DNA of 64,000 nt. Source: an uncultured Alphaproteobacteria bacterium (lineage in GTDB: Bacteria; Pseudomonadota; Alphaproteobacteria; RF32; CAG-239). The notes beneath the pieces are model-generated. The model was not told where the DNA came from, did not search any database, and was given only the letters and a program-made list of their open reading frames with translations. The number at the start of each line of letters is the position of its first letter. Position 1 is the stretch's first letter. Shown here piece by piece: positions 1 through 8,132 of this stretch. The stretch is from positions 113,347-177,346 of the forward strand of contig CAKQKH010000001.1 in NCBI GenBank assembly GCA_934248075.1, read 5' to 3'. The translations under genes and the position numbers were made by a program.

Positions 1-23
1 GAATTTGGATTGTCTTCAGCCAT
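1..23 (-). CDS. Start of a truncated gene, possibly dnaX
   Basis: Only the first seven codons are inside the window: ATG at 23-21 reading M-A-E-D-N-P-N, preceded by an ACGGA ribosome site on the minus strand. The rest lies before base 1. It lies just downstream of the SRP RNA gene on the same strand, where alphaproteobacteria often carry dnaX (DNA polymerase III tau/gamma). That identity is inferred from position only; the residues are too few to recognise a family. Confidence 0.4.
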
Positions 24-47
24 AAATTTTCCGTTCAAATTAAATTC

Positions 48-139
48 GTGGAGAGCTAAACGACCTCAACCTAATTCGTTACGGCTGCTTCCTTCCGGAC
101 CTGACCGAGTTGGCGAACGGATGACCCGCCGCTCTCCTC
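48..139 (-). ncRNA. ffs: Signal recognition particle RNA (4.5S type)
   Basis: The minus strand carries the hallmark SRP RNA apical loop GTCAGGTCCGGAAGGAAGCA (RC of about 84-103). It is enclosed by an end-closing stem GGAGAGC / GCTCTCC formed by 131-137 and 50-56. About 90 nt fits the short bacterial 4.5S RNA, which binds Ffh and targets nascent inner-membrane proteins to the translocon. The ends are set by the closing stem and may be a few bases off. Confidence 0.93.
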
Positions 140-140
140 T

Positions 141-146
141 GTTATA
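141..146 (-). promoter_or_regulatory. Candidate -10 box for the SRP RNA
   Basis: Minus-strand TATAAC lies about 4-8 nt upstream of the expected 5' end of the SRP RNA. No -35 box at ideal spacing is evident; a TTGACG sits only 13 nt upstream. Position supports it more than sequence. Confidence 0.35.
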
Positions 147-185
147 CTTAACAGATTAGCGTCAATTTTCAAGATAAATTTAGGG

Positions 186-1592
186 TTATTCGCTATCAGC
201 TTCCGGTATAATAGCGCCATATATGGCAATTTGCGCAGCAGCAGAATCTTTGCCGTAAATTTTGGGTGCGTGATAATTGTCAGAAGTGTCAACCGGATTA
301 AGTTTTTGATCCAGTCCGTCATCACTAAAACGCTTGGGAGCGGAATTTACAGAAACATCACCATTTGCTCTTATTTCCATAATATCAAGACTGTGTTGGT
401 TGGTGCCGTCGCCAAAAAATCTAAAAGCTCCGTTTATGCCCAAATATCCATCAGGATTGGTAATCAGTTGGTTTAGATCATCAGAGTTTTGTCTTGATAT
501 CTCGTTAGCCAAAGCGGTTGCGTCATATGCAAAAGAATATAAACTGCTTGGCCGTTCTCCAAAAATCTGATTGTATTTACCGGCAAAATAGGCGCTGTGA
601 GCTCTGGAAATAGCCGGATACCAACTTTTGCGCATGACCGATTCGTTATTAAGCTTTCCGCCTTCCCACATTGACGTTCCCAAAAACTGAACATCAGGAT
701 ATGCGGCATCATAATATGCGAACATTGATACTGCCGAAGTAAGTCTGGCGCCACTTTCGGGAATCAAAACCATATCAAAGCCGACATCGCCAATACCTTC
801 TTTAGTTTCCATCTGTTTTAACTCATATGCTGCATGCTGATTTCCATTTTCAGCTCTAGCGGTTAGCTCTGCGCGCAAGCGAATAACTTCGGCGTGGCGC
901 TGATTATAATTGGTCATTTCTTTGATTATGCCTGAAAAATCAGAGTTTTCCGGTTTGTAATAGCCTATAACCGTGAGTTCAACCTTGTTTTTTTGTGCTG
1001 ACTTGGCGGCGGCCTTGGCCACGGCGGTGCCGGTCGAATTATCAGGAATCAAAAGCGCCAAACGCTTACGCCCTTGTGCGGCGGCAAAAGTAATCACGCG
1101 GTTTACCTGTTCTTCAACCAGTAAACCCATTGTATAAACCGTGGGTTGCAACACCTCTTGCGCGGTGGAAAAGGCAATTACCGGCACTCCTTGATAAATA
1201 GTTTCTCCGGCAATCGCTTGAACCTCGGCGCTCATAAGCGGCCCGACAATTAGGTTAACTTTTTGTCTGATAGCATTTTCGGCGGCAATTCGCGCGCCGC
1301 TGGGAGTGCTTTTTGTGTCATAATATTGCAAAATCAAGCGTGGATTGTTAATGTCCTCCAGCGCCATCATCGAGGCGTTTTTAAGTCCTTGCCCATGTTT
1401 TGCCGCTGACCCTGACAAAGGCAACAGCATTCCGACCCTAAAACTGGAAGTGTCGGAAATATTTATTTCGCTGACCTCGGTATTAAAATCTTTTATTCCT
1501 CCGTGATCCGAAATCGGAGCTTTTGAAGATGTTGAGCAAGCTGCCAAATATAAGCAGACAATGAGCAAACTAAATTTTTTTAACACTTGCAT
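186..1592 (-). CDS. LpoA-like penicillin-binding protein activator lipoprotein
   Basis: A 468-aa lipoprotein with a periplasmic-binding-protein (Leu/Ile/Val-binding-like) fold. The signal peptide ends in a lipobox L-A-A-C with the lipidated Cys at residue 19. Downstream the phrase R-V-G-M-L-L-P-L-S-G-S is typical of the ligand-binding-like domain of the penicillin-binding protein activator (LpoA/YraM) family. E. coli LpoA is an outer-membrane lipoprotein that stimulates PBP1A; this protein lacks the long N-terminal TPR domain and keeps only the binding-protein part, as is usual in alphaproteobacteria. It is divergent from rsmI-yraN, the same association as E. coli yraM-yraL/yraN, which supports the call. 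The ligand, if any, is unknown. Confidence 0.85.
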   Translation of the reverse strand: MQVLKKFSLLIVCLYLAACSTSSKAPISDHGGIKDFNTEVSEINISDTSSFRVGMLLPLSGSAAKHGQGLKNASMMALEDINNPRLILQYYDTKSTPSGARIAAENAIRQKVNLIVGPLMSAEVQAIAGETIYQGVPVIAFSTAQEVLQPTVYTMGLLVEEQVNRVITFAAAQGRKRLALLIPDNSTGTAVAKAAAKSAQKNKVELTVIGYYKPENSDFSGIIKEMTNYNQRHAEVIRLRAELTARAENGNQHAAYELKQMETKEGIGDVGFDMVLIPESGARLTSAVSMFAYYDAAYPDVQFLGTSMWEGGKLNNESVMRKSWYPAISRAHSAYFAGKYNQIFGERPSSLYSFAYDATALANEISRQNSDDLNQLITNPDGYLGINGAFRFFGDGTNQHSLDIMEIRANGDVSVNSAPKRFSDDGLDQKLNPVDTSDNYHAPKIYGKDSAAAQIAIYGAIIPEADSE

Positions 1593-1664
1593 TTTACCCT
1601 AAAATATAAAACAATCTTTTTTAAAGTTGTAATAGAATTTTTAGCCATTGTAAAGAGAGGTATT

Positions 1665-2492
1665 TTGAAAAACGGTATTTACATTGTTGCCACGCCGATA
1701 GGCAATTTGGGCGATATATCAGCAAGAGCCAAAGAGATTTTACAGGCCGCGGAGATTGTTGCCTGTGAAGACACCAGAGTGACCAAAAAGCTATTCACTC
1801 TGTTAGGGCTTTCAACCCGCAAAGAATTCATTCGTCTGGAAGACCACAATGAAGCGGCTCAAACTGAAAATCTGGTTGCCATGGCGCAAGAAGGAAAAAT
1901 CATTGCCCAAGTCAGCGATGCCGGCAGTCCGCTGATTTCTGATCCCGGCTATAAACTGATTCGCCGTTGTCGGGAAGAAGGGGTGCCGGTGTTTGCGGTT
2001 CCGGGGGCCTGCGCACTGATTTGCGCCTTACAGCTTTCCGGTCTGCCAACTAATAGCTTTATGTTTGCCGGATTTATTCCTAACAAAGAGAAAGCCCGCG
2101 TTGATTTATTTAACAAACTTAAAGATATTGATACAACTTTGGTGTTTTATGAAACGGCCAATCGTATTGTTAAAACTCTGACGGCGGCCGCAGATGTTTT
2201 TGGCGATCGTGAAATTGCGGTTGCCCGCGAAATTACCAAAGTATATGAAGAGTGCCGCAACGGTACCGCAGCTGAATTAATCGAATATTTTAACGCCAAT
2301 GAGCCTAAGGGTGAAATGGTGTTAATGGTGTCGCCTCCGACCAGCCTAAAACCAAGTGTTGACCTAGAACAAGTATTGCGGGAAGAAATGCGGAACAGCA
2401 GCCTTAAAACCGCGGTTAAGGAAGTGGCTGAAAAGTATGGTTTTAATAAAAATGAAGTTTACAATTTGGCGCTGAGATTAAAAAATGAATAA
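1665..2492 (+). CDS. rsmI: 16S rRNA (cytidine-1402-2'-O) methyltransferase
   Basis: A 275-aa tetrapyrrole-methylase-fold enzyme that 2'-O-methylates C1402 of 16S rRNA in the ribosomal P site, using S-adenosylmethionine. Diagnostic segments are T-P-I-G-N-L-G-D near residue 10, the E-D-T-R-V-T-K motif, V-S-D-A-G-S-P-L-I-S-D-P-G and F-Y-E-T-A-N-R. I place the start at TTG 1665 because it follows an AGAGAGG ribosome site at 1654-1660 and gives the family's usual N-terminus. A reading frame opening at 1587 would add 26 residues unlike the family. The last 8 bases overlap yraN, so the two are probably translated together. Confidence 0.95.
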   Translation: MKNGIYIVATPIGNLGDISARAKEILQAAEIVACEDTRVTKKLFTLLGLSTRKEFIRLEDHNEAAQTENLVAMAQEGKIIAQVSDAGSPLISDPGYKLIRRCREEGVPVFAVPGACALICALQLSGLPTNSFMFAGFIPNKEKARVDLFNKLKDIDTTLVFYETANRIVKTLTAAADVFGDREIAVAREITKVYEECRNGTAAELIEYFNANEPKGEMVLMVSPPTSLKPSVDLEQVLREEMRNSSLKTAVKEVAEKYGFNKNEVYNLALRLKNE

Positions 2493-2835
2493 TTATCATT
2501 CCGGACACTGGGCTGAATTTTTGGCTCTTACTTATTTGCGGCTGCATGGCTGGCGCAAAGTTGCCGCCAACTATACCATTGGCCGCGGCACTGGAGCCGG
2601 AGAAATTGATTTGATTGTTACCCGCGGCCAAACATTGGTTTTTGTGGAGGTAAAAAAGCGCTCCAGCATAGAAAACGCAGCCTATGCCATTGAGCCGCGA
2701 CAACAAACTCGGATTCGTCGCGCGGCCGAAGCCTTTTTGGCGTCTCATCAGCAATATTCCGGATTCGATGTGCGGTTTGACGCTGTTTTGGTTAAACTGC
2801 CGTTGCAAATCTGTCATATAACAGATGCTTTTTAG
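2485..2835 (+). CDS. YraN family (UPF0102) nuclease-fold protein
   Basis: A 116-aa protein with the restriction-endonuclease-like core of the YraN/UPF0102 family: G-E-I-D-L-I-V (Asp42) followed by F-V-E-V-K-K-R (Glu55, Lys57), plus the N-terminal G-x-W-A-E-F-L-A. These are the metal-binding positions of the PD-(D/E)xK fold. The cellular role is not established. It overlaps the end of rsmI by 8 nt, a very common arrangement in proteobacteria. It is convergent with rlmN with 18 nt between them. Confidence 0.9.
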   Translation: MNNYHSGHWAEFLALTYLRLHGWRKVAANYTIGRGTGAGEIDLIVTRGQTLVFVEVKKRSSIENAAYAIEPRQQTRIRRAAEAFLASHQQYSGFDVRFDAVLVKLPLQICHITDAF

Positions 2836-2853
2836 CTCGGATTCGTTTTGGTT

Positions 2854-3930
2854 TTATTTTTTTGAATCACCGGTATGTTTAGATTTCAGCTGCCCACAAG
2901 CCGCCAAAATATCTTGTCCTCGCGCCACGCGAATGGGAGCCTCATAACCGGCATCTTCCAGTATTTTTGAAAAAGCGTGTACTTTATTGCCGCTGCTGGG
3001 CTGATAATCACACCCCGGCCATGGATTAAACGGGATTAGGTTAAATTTGGCGCCAAGCTTGAATTTTTTCATCAAAGCGATCAGGGCGCGCGCGTCTTCC
3101 GGCGAGTCATTAAAATCTTTGAGCATCAAATATTCAAAGGTTACATAACGGCCGGGACTCATTTGTTTTTGATATTCCACACAACCTGCCAAAACTTCTT
3201 CTATTGGATAACGGTCATTGATTGGCATAATCTGCGATCGTTTTTCATTGTTTGGAGCGTGCAGACTGATTGCCAGCTTGCAACCTAATTCGCTGGCCAC
3301 CAACGGAATTTTGGGAGCAATACCCGAGGTGGAAAGAGTAATTTTTCGCTTAGAGATTGCAATGCCGTCGCCATCGGAAAGGATCTTCAAAGCCTTAAAG
3401 ACGTTATCGGCGTTGTGCAGAGGCTCTCCCATGCCCATAACCACAATATTTGACAAGAATCGCGTTTCGTTAACCGGAGAAGGCCATTCGCCATATGCGT
3501 CGCGCGCCACCATAAACTGCGATACAATTTCGCCGGCCGTCAGGTTGCGAGTGATTTTCTGGCTTCCTGTATGGCAAAACTTACAACCGACCGCGCAGCC
3601 TACCTGAGTAGAGATACACACTGCGCCGCGATCTTCTTCCGGAATATACACAGTTTCGATTCGCTGTCCGTCCGCAAACTCCAACAACCATTTGCGAGTT
3701 TTGTCTTTTGATAATTGTTCGGTGATGATTTTGGGGCGACTGATACTGAAATTATCCGCTAGTTTCTGCCGTAAATCCTTAGATAGGTTGGTCATTTTAG
3801 CAAAATCAGTCTCGCCGCGGAAATAAATCCACTGCCACAGCTGTTTGGCGCGAAAAGGTTTCTCGCCGATTCTGGCAATTTGCTCGGCCAGTTCGTCCTT
3901 AGACAAACCAATAAGTTCAATTTTTTCCAT
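2854..3930 (-). CDS. rlmN: Dual-specificity RNA methyltransferase RlmN
   Basis: A 358-aa radical-SAM enzyme that makes 2-methyladenosine at A2503 of 23S rRNA and A37 of some tRNAs. The iron-sulfur motif C-x3-C-x2-C is at Cys112, Cys116 and Cys119 (G-C-A-V-G-C-K-F-C). The G-M-G-E-P-L-H-N SAM-binding motif follows, and the C-terminal A-A-C-G-Q-L holds the conserved Cys that works with a radical-cluster-proximal Cys in the methyl transfer. Length is normal. Its ATG overlaps the stop of the upstream IalB-like gene by one base (TAATG), so the two are translationally coupled although their functions look unrelated. Confidence 0.97.
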   Translation of the reverse strand: MEKIELIGLSKDELAEQIARIGEKPFRAKQLWQWIYFRGETDFAKMTNLSKDLRQKLADNFSISRPKIITEQLSKDKTRKWLLEFADGQRIETVYIPEEDRGAVCISTQVGCAVGCKFCHTGSQKITRNLTAGEIVSQFMVARDAYGEWPSPVNETRFLSNIVVMGMGEPLHNADNVFKALKILSDGDGIAISKRKITLSTSGIAPKIPLVASELGCKLAISLHAPNNEKRSQIMPINDRYPIEEVLAGCVEYQKQMSPGRYVTFEYLMLKDFNDSPEDARALIALMKKFKLGAKFNLIPFNPWPGCDYQPSSGNKVHAFSKILEDAGYEAPIRVARGQDILAACGQLKSKHTGDSKK

Positions 3931-4445
3931 TACTTAGCCTTGCATTTGTTGGAGATTGCGCGATAGGCGCTGGCAAAACCGGAAAGGGAATAAGTGTCTT
4001 TGGTGTTTGTTCCCTTAGATGAAACGCCATGCACAACCATACGACTGCCGCGTTTCATGGCTTCAACCATTTCTTTGTCGGTTTTTTCGTTGGTGGCCCA
4101 AGCTTTGTCGCCGCTGGTAAACAACTTGTCAAAAGTCTTGGCGCCAATCTTTACTTCTACTTTGGCGCCGTTCTTAAAGGTATAACCGGCGTTAAAGTTA
4201 ACAACGTTAAAGCTTTTTTCTGCCGGTCGATGGGTGACAACGGCATAGATATCTCCGCGTTTAGTATATTTGCCTTCATCTTTTTTGGGAGTAGAAGCCA
4301 TATAACAAACCGCTCCGGCGCTGTCTCGATAATAATAAGCCACCCAATCGCCGTATTCGCCCAAAACCTGCGGAGCCGCCGCAAAAGCTTGGCTTGCACT
4401 CAAAATAACAGCTAGTGTCATAAAAAATATAAACTTTTTCATCAT
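3930..4445 (-). CDS. Invasion-associated locus B (IalB) family periplasmic protein
   Basis: A 171-aa secreted protein with a cleavable signal peptide (cleavage probably after A-F-A near residue 22). The mature part is built around G-E-Y-G-D-W-V-A-Y, C-Y-M-A-S-T and a late Cys in N-K-C-K-A-K, matching the IalB family by eye. The two Cys could form a disulfide. IalB was named for erythrocyte invasion in Bartonella, but the family is widespread in alphaproteobacteria, so no virulence role is implied. It is the first gene of a two-gene unit with rlmN. Confidence 0.75.
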   Translation of the reverse strand: MMKKFIFFMTLAVILSASQAFAAAPQVLGEYGDWVAYYYRDSAGAVCYMASTPKKDEGKYTKRGDIYAVVTHRPAEKSFNVVNFNAGYTFKNGAKVEVKIGAKTFDKLFTSGDKAWATNEKTDKEMVEAMKRGSRMVVHGVSSKGTNTKDTYSLSGFASAYRAISNKCKAK

Positions 4446-4537
4446 AAACTACCCACATTTTTAGTTAAATTTAACATAATAATAATTGAAAAATATATAA
4501 AAACTGTTAACTTCAAGAAAATTTTTAAGGAAACAAT

Positions 4538-5773
4538 ATGATACGCGATAATTACCTTGATATCAGTAAACTGGTAAAAAATCCCAAAGTTCTTCGATTG
4601 TTTGAGGTTGTGGCTCATCATGGCGGCGTGGTGCGTTTTGTCGGCGGTGCGGTTCGTGATGCCTTAAAGGGAATAGACGGATCTGATCTTGATTTTGCCA
4701 CCGATTTATCTCCTGATGAGCTGGTTGAAGCCTGCTCTGAAGAGGGAATCAAAACCGTGCCGATAGGCATAAAATATGGCACTGTCGGCGTGATGATAGA
4801 TGATTCTCTCATGGTTGAAGTAACTTCTTTGCGGCGAGATGTGAAAACCGACGGCCGCCATGCCGAGGTGGAGTTTACCGATAACTGGGAGGAAGACGCG
4901 TCTCGCCGTGACCTTACCATAAATGCGGTTTATGCCGATGAAAAAGGCAATGTTTTTGACTATTATAACGGCATTGAAGATTTGGAAAAAGGAGTGGTGC
5001 GATTTATCGGTTCGGCCAGCCAGCGAATCAAAGAAGACTATCTGCGCATTTTACGATTTTTCCGTTTTTATTCTATGTTTGGTGTTGGCGAGCCAGACAA
5101 AAAAGCGTTGGCCGCTTGTGCCGCCAATTGTGATGGACTCAAAACCCTGCCAATGGAACGGATTCGTGATGAGTTTTTCAAATTGCTGCAAACCAAAAAG
5201 GCTGCCGAGACTATCAAAATTATGCAGGAAAACGGCATTTTGAGCTATATTTTGCCTGATGCTAAATACATGGACAATTTGACCTTTATAAAAAAGCTGG
5301 TAAATGGCCGCCAGCTTGAAAATAAGTCAATGCTATATTTCTTTGTGCTATATCGCCCTAATTCTGCACTGGCGGAAAATCTGGCGCAACGTCTGCGCTT
5401 AAGTCGGAAAGAAAAACAAAAGTTTATCAGTTGGGCGGAAGAAAACATCACTTTGGGTGAATTGCTTGATGAAAAAAAACGTCTGCGCTTGGCTTATAAG
5501 TTTGATAAGGAGTTTTGTCTGGAAGAGCTGCTGTTGATCGTTGCCGAAAACCAAGAACCTCTGCCTAATTTTTGGGATCTGTATGATGCTATAAGCGCTA
5601 TGGATATTCCGGAATTTCCGTTACGCGGAAAAGATCTGATTGAGCAGGGTGTACAAGACATCATGGTTGGTAAGATGATGAAGGAAAAAGAACAGGCATG
5701 GATAGAAAGCGATTTTACTCTGACCAAGGAGGAACTGCTTTCGCCGCAATACGGTAAGGTTTCAGGAGAATAA
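4538..5773 (+). CDS. cca: CCA tRNA nucleotidyltransferase (class II, poly(A) polymerase-like head)
   Basis: A 411-aa enzyme that adds or repairs the 3' CCA of tRNAs. It has the class II nucleotidyltransferase signature F-V-G-G-A-V-R-D at 34-41 and the catalytic D-L-D at 50-52. The R-R-D-L-T-I-N-A motif that contacts the tRNA/NTP follows, then the R-I-L-R-F-F-R-F helix. The start has an AAGGAAAC ribosome site just upstream. Alphaproteobacterial members often carry this length. Poly(A) polymerase activity cannot be excluded from sequence alone. Confidence 0.92.
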   Translation: MIRDNYLDISKLVKNPKVLRLFEVVAHHGGVVRFVGGAVRDALKGIDGSDLDFATDLSPDELVEACSEEGIKTVPIGIKYGTVGVMIDDSLMVEVTSLRRDVKTDGRHAEVEFTDNWEEDASRRDLTINAVYADEKGNVFDYYNGIEDLEKGVVRFIGSASQRIKEDYLRILRFFRFYSMFGVGEPDKKALAACAANCDGLKTLPMERIRDEFFKLLQTKKAAETIKIMQENGILSYILPDAKYMDNLTFIKKLVNGRQLENKSMLYFFVLYRPNSALAENLAQRLRLSRKEKQKFISWAEENITLGELLDEKKRLRLAYKFDKEFCLEELLLIVAENQEPLPNFWDLYDAISAMDIPEFPLRGKDLIEQGVQDIMVGKMMKEKEQAWIESDFTLTKEELLSPQYGKVSGE

Positions 5774-5775
5774 CA

Positions 5776-5806
5776 AAAAAGCCGCTGTTATCAGCGGCTT
5801 TTCGTT
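5776..5806. terminator. Bidirectional rho-independent terminator between cca and kdsB
   Basis: The stem GCCGCTG / CAGCGGC (5781-5787 and 5792-5798) has an A-run on the left and a T-run on the right, so it can end transcription of both convergent genes. Confidence 0.9.
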
Positions 5807-5820
5807 AGGATAAAAACAGA

Positions 5821-6594
5821 TTACTTAATGTATTTTTTGCAAATTTCATAATCTTCAGGAGTATTGATATCAGCCGGAGCGTCTTTATTGAGACGGATAT
5901 CTCCAACCAACTTGGCGCGAATGGTCATGCCGTTTTCCAGAGCGCGGAGCTGTTCCAGCGATTCTCTCTGCTCCAACACGCCTTGCGGCAAAGAAACCAT
6001 TTTGTGCAATGATTCGGCCTTGAAGACATAAATACCAATATGATGATACAAATCCTGATTCGGGCATTTTTCCGGATTTCTGGTATATGGAGCAGTCGCG
6101 CGGGTAAAATACAAGCAGCGGGCTTCATCTTCACCGGGCTTTAGACCCATAATGATTTTCACTACTGCCGGATTCGTTTTGTCAGCTTCGTTTTTAATAA
6201 TCATTCCACAAGTTGCAATATCACATCCGGTGCGTTCAATCATTTCAATTAATGGCAAATTAACTTTGGGGTCAACATTGAGGTTATCACCCTGAAAATC
6301 AACCACAATATCATATTTACTACCATCTGGATCAAGAATTTTAAGTGCCGCGGCAATACGATCTGTTCCGGACGGTAAAGCCGGATCTGTCAATATAGCT
6401 TTTACGCCAAATTTCTGGCACTCATCAACAATAGCCTGATCGCCAGCCGCCACCGCGATATCTGTATCAATAGCCGCCTTAACATTCTCACACACGCGCT
6501 GAATAATGCTCTTGCCATTGACATCTAGCAATGGTTTATTTGGTAAACGCGTTGCCGCCATACGCACAGGCATTAGTGTGATAACTCTACTCAT
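5821..6594 (-). CDS. kdsB: CMP-KDO synthetase (3-deoxy-manno-octulosonate cytidylyltransferase)
   Basis: A 257-aa cytosolic enzyme that activates KDO with CTP for lipopolysaccharide inner-core synthesis. The N-terminus has the nucleotide-binding R-M-A-A-T-R-L-P-N-K-P-L at residues 11-22. Further family landmarks are D-F-Q-G-D-N (metal/substrate site), H-I-G-I-Y-V-F and L-E-Q-R-E-S-L-E-Q-L-R. It lies 15 nt downstream of the HAD-type gene and probably shares its promoter at 7319-7347. Its presence shows the organism makes KDO-containing LPS. Confidence 0.96.
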   Translation of the reverse strand: MSRVITLMPVRMAATRLPNKPLLDVNGKSIIQRVCENVKAAIDTDIAVAAGDQAIVDECQKFGVKAILTDPALPSGTDRIAAALKILDPDGSKYDIVVDFQGDNLNVDPKVNLPLIEMIERTGCDIATCGMIIKNEADKTNPAVVKIIMGLKPGEDEARCLYFTRATAPYTRNPEKCPNQDLYHHIGIYVFKAESLHKMVSLPQGVLEQRESLEQLRALENGMTIRAKLVGDIRLNKDAPADINTPEDYEICKKYIK

Positions 6595-6609
6595 TTTTTT
6601 CTCCTAATT

Positions 6610-7284
6610 TTATTTAAAAATGGTGTTCTTTTTAAGCCAATCTTTAACTTCCGGCACTGACTTAATTTCCGGTATCCAAGCCAAATCTTCTGGCAAATCG
6701 GTGGTAAACTCGCAGCGCATCCGCAGCGGGTGAGCGCCTATATTTATTGCCGCGTGTTGATTATAAATTCTGTCATCAACCAAAACGGTTTCTTCAGCCT
6801 TAAGCCCATATTTTTCAAAACAACTCTTGAGCATGTCTTCTTTGGCGGTATCGTGCATAAACTTGCCATGCTGCACGCACTCTATTGTCAGAAAGTCAGT
6901 AACATCTGCCAACAATTTGTTCAAAAGTTTCTTTTTGGTTTCGACGTCAAAAGTAGCAGACATTGTAAATTGACGATAACCCATTTTATTCAGTTCGCGC
7001 AAAGTTTCTACCACCCCAGGGTAAAGGGGGCGATTGCAGAAAAATTCCGGAGTATGGCAAAAGTCTTTATCCAATTCCACGCCTTTGGTTGGGTGAGTCT
7101 TTAATTCCAAAGCTCCGTATTTAGGATCAATCGGCAAAACTTTGGGCAAATCCTCCCATTTGAGATTTTTATATTCTTCTTTGTAATTAGGGTGATTGGT
7201 TAAAAAATTAAAATAAGCAAAATTAAGATTGGCTAACACGCCGTCAACATCCCAAAAGATGTTTTTTATAATTGGCTTTTCCAT
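6610..7284 (-). CDS. HAD-superfamily hydrolase of unknown substrate
   Basis: A 224-aa protein with HAD motif I D-V-D-G-V (nucleophile Asp12, acid/base Asp14), a motif II-like M-S-A-T and motif IV V-D-D-R near residue 168. These fit a phosphatase of the HAD fold. It precedes kdsB in the same transcription unit, which might suggest sugar-phosphate chemistry. It is not clearly KdsC: the N-terminal cap segment (N-H-P-N-Y-K-E-E-Y region) makes it longer than KdsC and tetramerising C0-type features are absent. I leave the substrate open. Confidence 0.7.
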   Translation of the reverse strand: MEKPIIKNIFWDVDGVLANLNFAYFNFLTNHPNYKEEYKNLKWEDLPKVLPIDPKYGALELKTHPTKGVELDKDFCHTPEFFCNRPLYPGVVETLRELNKMGYRQFTMSATFDVETKKKLLNKLLADVTDFLTIECVQHGKFMHDTAKEDMLKSCFEKYGLKAEETVLVDDRIYNQHAAINIGAHPLRMRCEFTTDLPEDLAWIPEIKSVPEVKDWLKKNTIFK

Positions 7285-7318
7285 TTAATACTCTTTAGTA
7301 GATTGTTAAAACATCACG

Positions 7319-7347
7319 AATATATCACAAAAAGCACATTGTGTCAA
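7319..7347 (-). promoter_or_regulatory. Sigma-70 promoter for the HAD hydrolase-kdsB unit
   Basis: On the minus strand TTGACA (7347-7342) is followed after exactly 17 nt by TATATT (7324-7319). This is a near-consensus housekeeping promoter about 35 nt upstream of the HAD gene start at 7284. Confidence 0.75.
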
Positions 7348-7373
7348 ACTGGAAAAAGCGCGGATTCCATATA

Positions 7374-7403
7374 CACAAAAACCTGCTTTTCCAAGCAGGT
7401 TTT
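7374..7403 (-). terminator. Terminator after tRNA-Ala(CGC)
   Basis: The stem AACCTGCTT / AAGCAGGTT with a four-base loop is followed on the minus strand by TTTTTG, immediately after the tRNA. Confidence 0.8.
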
Positions 7404-7407
7404 GTAT

Positions 7408-7483
7408 TGGTGGAGGTAAGGAGGATCGAACTCCTGACCTATTGATTGCGAACCAATCGCTCTCCCAACTGAGCTATACCCCC
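7408..7483 (-). tRNA. tRNA-Ala (anticodon CGC)
   Basis: A 76-nt cloverleaf on the minus strand with encoded CCA. The acceptor stem GGGGGTA pairs with TACCTCC and contains the G3:U70 wobble that identifies alanine tRNAs. The D-arm is GCTC/GAGC. The anticodon stem ATTGG/TCAAT encloses loop TTCGCAA, giving anticodon CGC for GCG codons. The T-arm AGGAG/CTCCT is intact. Confidence 0.9.
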
Positions 7484-7509
7484 AAACTAACAAATAATAA
7501 TATAAAAGA

Positions 7510-7532
7510 AAAGCCCGCACCTGGCGGGCTTC
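7510..7532 (-). terminator. Hairpin terminator between the two tRNA-Ala genes
   Basis: Minus-strand AAGCCCGC / GCGGGCTT hairpin followed by TTTTCTTTTAT, just downstream of tRNA-Ala(GGC). No separate strong promoter is obvious for the next tRNA, so it may act partly as a processing or partial-termination signal. Confidence 0.7.
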
Positions 7533-7538
7533 GAAAAT

Positions 7539-7614
<76 letters not shown>

Positions 7615-7626
7615 AAGGTCAAGGCG

Positions 7627-7655
7627 AATATATGAAAACAATTTGCAAATGTCAA
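7627..7655 (-). promoter_or_regulatory. Sigma-70 promoter for the tRNA-Ala genes
   Basis: TTGACA (7655-7650), 17-nt spacer, TATATT (7632-7627) on the minus strand, 13 nt upstream of the tRNA-Ala(GGC) 5' end. Confidence 0.8.
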
Positions 7656-7661
7656 TATTTT

Positions 7662-8132
7662 TTATGAATCTTCGTGGTGTTTTTTGCAAAAACCGCTTCT
7701 GCAGCCGAGCCCCCAGCACATTTGCAATTCTAATTCTTGGGTTGAAAACTCAGTTTTTTCGGCAACAATCTTAAATCCGTTTTGCATATAAAAGCTCAAA
7801 GCTCGGCGATTTTTAGCAAAAACATTAAGGCTGAGCAAAGGATATCTGCGTTGAGCATACTTTAACAGTTTGCGTCCGATTTTGTGGTTTTGAAATTTTG
7901 GCGCCACAAACAAAGCGCCTACATGCTTTTTGTCGGCAATGCTTATAAAACCCTTAATTTGATGTTTATCAACAAATACAAATGTCTCCGTATTTGGCAA
8001 GTAGTGTTGAATAACGGATTCCTTCATGTCGCGCCAATATTTTGCAGATACAAACCCATGCGCCTGCAAAGAGGCTTCTAACCACAAATCCGAAATTTTT
8101 ATAAAGTCTGTTTGTCGGCCGCGGCGAATCAT
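7662..8132 (-). CDS. GNAT-family N-acetyltransferase
   Basis: A 156-aa protein of the Gcn5-related acetyltransferase fold. The acetyl-CoA-binding motif is at G-A-L-F-V-A-P followed by Q-N-H-K-I-G-R-K-L-L, and the C-terminal N-R-R-A-L-S-F-Y-M-Q-N-G-F-K is the usual GNAT motif B. It resembles small YjaB/YiaC-type enzymes; the substrate is unknown. Its C-terminus has an unusual Cys-rich end (C-W-G-L-G-C-R-S-G-F-C). Its ATG overlaps the parE stop by one base, so it is coupled to parE. Confidence 0.85.
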   Translation of the reverse strand: MIRRGRQTDFIKISDLWLEASLQAHGFVSAKYWRDMKESVIQHYLPNTETFVFVDKHQIKGFISIADKKHVGALFVAPKFQNHKIGRKLLKYAQRRYPLLSLNVFAKNRRALSFYMQNGFKIVAEKTEFSTQELELQMCWGLGCRSGFCKKHHEDS